A stretch of 10,641 nucleotides of DNA. Origin: an uncultured Blautia sp. (GTDB taxonomy: Bacteria; Bacillota; Clostridia; Lachnospirales; Lachnospiraceae). Position numbers and translations under genes: made by a program. This document shows positions 8,657-10,641 of the stretch, piece after piece. Location: the NCBI GenBank assembly GCA_934364795.1, contig CAKRMK010000054.1, positions 1 to 10,641 on the forward strand. Reading direction: 5' to 3'. The notes beneath the pieces were generated by a model. The model was not told the DNA's origin. It did no database searches and was given only the letters and a program-made list of their open reading frames with translations. Each line of letters starts with the position of its first letter. Position 1 is the first letter of the stretch.

Positions 8657-8670
8657 AAATTATTTTCTTT

Positions 8671-8701
8671 ATTATACATGTTAAACTGGACTTTAAGTCA
8701 A
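8671..8701 (-). promoter_or_regulatory. Reductase promoter with a 19-bp spacer, MerR-like
   Basis: On the minus strand TTGACT (8701-8696, 5 of 6 matches) and a perfect TATAAT (8676-8671) are separated by 19 bases, 2 more than optimal. The spacer contains an imperfect dyad, TTAAAGT..AGTTTAA. Long spacers with a central dyad are characteristic of promoters activated by MerR-family regulators, which twist the DNA. No merR gene is visible in the window. Confidence 0.6.
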
Positions 8702-8735
8702 GAAAAAATTTCCATATAACCTTTTTATAAACAAG

Positions 8736-9818
8736 TTATTCGGATTTTTTATACTTAATATAATTTACAACCATCATAGCCAGCTTAAAGGTGAGTGCAT
8801 CTTCAAAGGTTCTGATATCCAGCCCAAATTTCTTCTGAAGCTTTTCGAAACGATACACCAGTGTATTTCTGTGCACATAAAGCTGACGGGAGGTTTCGGA
8901 AAGATTCAGGTTGTTTTCAAAGAAGGTGCGGATAGTGGTGAGGGTTTCGTCATCAATGGAATCCAGGGTTTCTTCTTTAAAAAATTCATCGATAAACATT
9001 TCACAGATTTCAACAGGAAGCTGATAGATCAGACGTCCGATTCCCAGCCTGTTATAGCCGAAAACATTTTTACCAGTGTAAAAGATTTTCCCTACTTCAA
9101 GAGCAGTGCGTGCTTCCTTGTATGCGTCAGGAAGCTGTTTTAGGTCATCGGCGATATTGCTGTAGGAAACCCAGGCTGAAGTCATGGCCTCTGTATTTAA
9201 CATGTCTACCAGCATATGGGCGATATCATCAAGGTCCGAATAGTCTTCCGATGGCTGTAATTCCCGAAGGACGATAATACCGGAATCATCGATTGCGGTA
9301 ATGAAATCACGGGTTTTGGCAGAAAAAATATTACGGATGGTGGCTAGCGCATTTTCATCTTTGCTTTGTTTGGTTTCTACAAGGAATATGGCGCGGCGCA
9401 CTGTGGTGGCAATATGAAGCTTTTTCGCACGGTTAAAAGCATCTACCTCGGAGTAGGTGCCGAGGAGAAGATTTTGCATGAAAACATTTTTGTCGCTTTT
9501 TTCGGTATAAGCGGTAAGAAGGCTTTCAATCTGGCAGACAGCCAATTCCCCAATTGTAGAGGCTGCCTCTGCATTTCCCCATACGATCAGGATATACTGA
9601 AGCTGGTGGCTTTCCATGATTTTATACAGGCGGCAGTTCATATTGGAAATGCACAGAGCTTCCTCTTCTTTAAATTCTTCTAGTTTCTCTTCTGAAGGAA
9701 GGGCTCTGTCGCAGGTGCTGATATAAATGGTATTATCTAAATTTACAAGGCAGAAGTCCAGATGACTGATGTTATTCCAGTCTTCCAGACACTTCTGGAG
9801 AATCTGAAGTAATTTCAT
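8736..9818 (-). CDS. PucR/CdaR-family transcriptional regulator
   Basis: The 360-residue protein ends in a PucR-type helix-turn-helix (about 306-350) with the typical LSETSRQLYVHRNTLVYR segment, followed by an FEDALTFKLAMM helix. The middle region (about 110-250, with a LLLGTYSEVDAFNRAKKL segment) resembles the CdaR GGDEF-like domain. The N-terminal 100 residues show no ligand-binding domain I recognise. CdaR relatives control sugar-diacid use, PucR relatives purine catabolism; the effector here is unknown. The ATG at 9818 is chosen because AAAGGAG lies 7 bases upstream and homology-like sequence begins there; extension to an in-frame ATG at 9926 would run back through the promoter into the MsmX terminator region. 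It follows an MsmX/UgpC-type ATPase gene on the same strand, from which it is separated by a strong terminator, so co-transcription is unlikely to be the main mode. Confidence 0.88.
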   Translation of the reverse strand: MKLLQILQKCLEDWNNISHLDFCLVNLDNTIYISTCDRALPSEEKLEEFKEEEALCISNMNCRLYKIMESHQLQYILIVWGNAEAASTIGELAVCQIESLLTAYTEKSDKNVFMQNLLLGTYSEVDAFNRAKKLHIATTVRRAIFLVETKQSKDENALATIRNIFSAKTRDFITAIDDSGIIVLRELQPSEDYSDLDDIAHMLVDMLNTEAMTSAWVSYSNIADDLKQLPDAYKEARTALEVGKIFYTGKNVFGYNRLGIGRLIYQLPVEICEMFIDEFFKEETLDSIDDETLTTIRTFFENNLNLSETSRQLYVHRNTLVYRFEKLQKKFGLDIRTFEDALTFKLAMMVVNYIKYKKSE

Positions 9819-9868
9819 AGTGATACTCCTTTGTGGGAAAATTTGTAGGGGGGTCCAGGTGTGCATTC

Positions 9869-9912
9869 GCACTAAATTCATGCTGCGCGTTCCGCTTGCA
9901 TTCATTAAGTGC
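9869..9912. promoter_or_regulatory. Imperfect dyad at the start of the regulator leader
   Basis: GCACTAAATTCATGC (9869-9883) and GCATTCATTAAGTGC (9898-9912) are inverted repeats matching at 12 of 15 positions, with a 14-base spacer. The dyad begins at about the predicted transcription start of the regulator, so it may be an operator (possibly autoregulatory) or a 5' leader hairpin. Evidence is positional only. Confidence 0.35.
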
Positions 9913-9916
9913 TCAT

Positions 9917-9925
9917 AGTATACCA
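9917..9925 (-). promoter_or_regulatory. Extended -10 promoter of the regulator
   Basis: On the minus strand TGGTATACT provides an extended TGn motif and a -10 box with 5 of 6 matches (9922-9917). The -35 region would be the TTTTCC loop of the preceding terminator, a poor match, so the TGn element probably compensates. Predicted initiation is near 9910, leaving a leader of about 90 bases. Confidence 0.5.
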
Positions 9926-9926
9926 C

Positions 9927-9958
9927 AAAAAAGCCCCAGGGGAAAACCCCTGAGGCTT
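9927..9958 (-). terminator. Strong intrinsic terminator of the MsmX/UgpC-type ATPase gene
   Basis: On the minus strand AAGCCTCAGGGG (9958-9947) pairs with CCCCTGGGGCTT (9942-9931) over 12 bp with one wobble and a TTTT tetraloop. The T-tract covers 9932-9927. It lies 18 bases after the ATPase stop codon. Confidence 0.93.
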
Positions 9959-9976
9959 GATTTACACTTCTGAATA

Positions 9977-10641
9977 TTAGTTGCAGATAACAAGCTCTGT
10001 CTCTTTATCGAAGAAGTGAGATTTCTCCATATCGAATGCGAATTTAATTGTATCGCCTGTCTTGGAGTTTGTACGAGGATCAACTCGAGCTGTAACCTGT
10101 GTTCCGTTTACATCGAAGTACAGGAATACTTCAGCACCAAGAAGCTCATAAACTTTAACTGTAGATGTCATTGGAGCACTTGGAGAAGCCTCGATGAACA
10201 TCTGAGAATCATGAATATCCTCTGGACGAATACCAAGAACAACTGTTTTTCCTACATAGCCGCCATCTTTAAGAGCTTTTGCTTTAGCAGCCGGGATAAC
10301 AACGTCATACTCACCAATCTTAGCAACAAGGTCATTGCCTTTCTGTGCGATCTGTGCATCCAGGAAGTTCATCTGCGGGGATCCCATGAATCCAGCTACG
10401 AACAGGTTGCCTGGCTCTTCATACAGGTGCTGTGGTGTATCAACCTGCTGAACAACACCATCTTTCATAACAACGATTCTGGTACCAAGGGTCATAGCCT
10501 CTGTCTGGTCATGTGTTACATAGATGATAGTAGCGCCCAGTCTCTGATGGATCTTGGAGATCTCAATACGCATCTGTACACGAAGTTTAGCATCCAGGTT
10601 GGAAAGAGGCTCATCCATAAGGAATACCTTAGGATTACGAA
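9977..10641 (-). CDS. MsmX/UgpC-type sugar ABC transporter ATP-binding protein, 3' part
   Basis: This is the C-terminal 221 or so residues of a carbohydrate-importer ATPase; the 5' part with the Walker A and LSGGQ motifs lies beyond the window end. Visible are the Walker B and D-loop segment FLMDEPLSNLDAKLR, the switch histidine in IYVTHDQTEAM, and a C-terminal regulatory TOBE/MalK-like domain. The reading frame continues in frame through the last base of the window, so the methionine at 10618 in MDEP is internal and not the start. Such proteins are often labelled UgpC, but in Firmicutes MsmX-like ATPases energise several sugar ABC importers; no permease or binding-protein gene is seen here, which fits a shared ATPase. 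Whether it serves glycerol 3-phosphate cannot be decided. A strong terminator follows. Confidence 0.93.
   Translation of the reverse strand, partial: RNPKVFLMDEPLSNLDAKLRVQMRIEISKIHQRLGATIIYVTHDQTEAMTLGTRIVVMKDGVVQQVDTPQHLYEEPGNLFVAGFMGSPQMNFLDAQIAQKGNDLVAKIGEYDVVIPAAKAKALKDGGYVGKTVVLGIRPEDIHDSQMFIEASPSAPMTSTVKVYELLGAEVFLYFDVNGTQVTARVDPRTNSKTGDTIKFAFDMEKSHFFDKETELVICN

Noticed and set aside
8706..8739. AT-rich hairpin (ATAAC/GTTAT) after the regulator stop, with a T-run further on, as terminator
   Set aside because: The stem is only about 5 bp, the loop is 14 bases and the T-run is separated from it by several bases, so termination is not well supported.
9819..9926. Upstream start extending the PucR/CdaR-like regulator by 36 residues
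   Set aside because: The extension would begin in the promoter region, upstream of the predicted transcription start, and lacks a ribosome binding site; the ATG at 9818 has a good one.

Overview
The window looks like chromosomal DNA of a Gram-positive anaerobe of the class Clostridia, most likely family Lachnospiraceae (Blautia/Ruminococcus-like). This rests on the strong AAGGAG-type ribosome binding sites, the moderately AT-rich sequence, and the protein types: CarAB with an ATP-grasp large subunit, a long-form UppP, an aldo/keto reductase fused to a two-cluster ferredoxin-like tail, and a PucR/CdaR-type regulator next to an MsmX/UgpC-type ATPase. The genus is an inference and was not tested by a search.

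Layout. Plus strand: carA (37-1113) and carB (1113-4328) overlap by one base and encode the two subunits of carbamoyl-phosphate synthase, feeding pyrimidine and arginine synthesis. A 177-bp gap with an AT-rich dyad, a promoter and two hairpins leads to uppP (4506-5408), which recycles the lipid carrier for cell-wall synthesis, followed by an intrinsic terminator. A 424-bp gene-free stretch holds a roughly 231-bp imperfect palindrome with 12-bp perfect terminal inverted repeats, then the glpK promoter with an overlapping dyad. glpK (5833-7347) encodes glycerol kinase.

Minus strand, reading right to left: the 3' part of an MsmX/UgpC-type ABC ATPase (cut by the window end at 10641) ends in a strong terminator. 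An extended -10 promoter sits in that terminator's T-tract and leads to a PucR/CdaR-like regulator (9818-8736). A 19-bp-spacer promoter and a perfect 22-bp inverted repeat precede the aldo/keto reductase (8563-7448), which converges on glpK.

The genes are mostly ordinary housekeeping and metabolic genes in separate short transcription units. No defence system, prophage, insertion sequence with transposase, CRISPR array, rRNA or tRNA was recognised. The unusual material is between genes: the 231-bp palindromic element upstream of glpK, the perfect 22-bp inverted repeat in the aldo/keto reductase leader, the MerR-like promoter of that gene, and the two-hairpin uppP leader. These are the best candidates for undescribed biology, and none can be settled without genome-wide comparison or transcript data.
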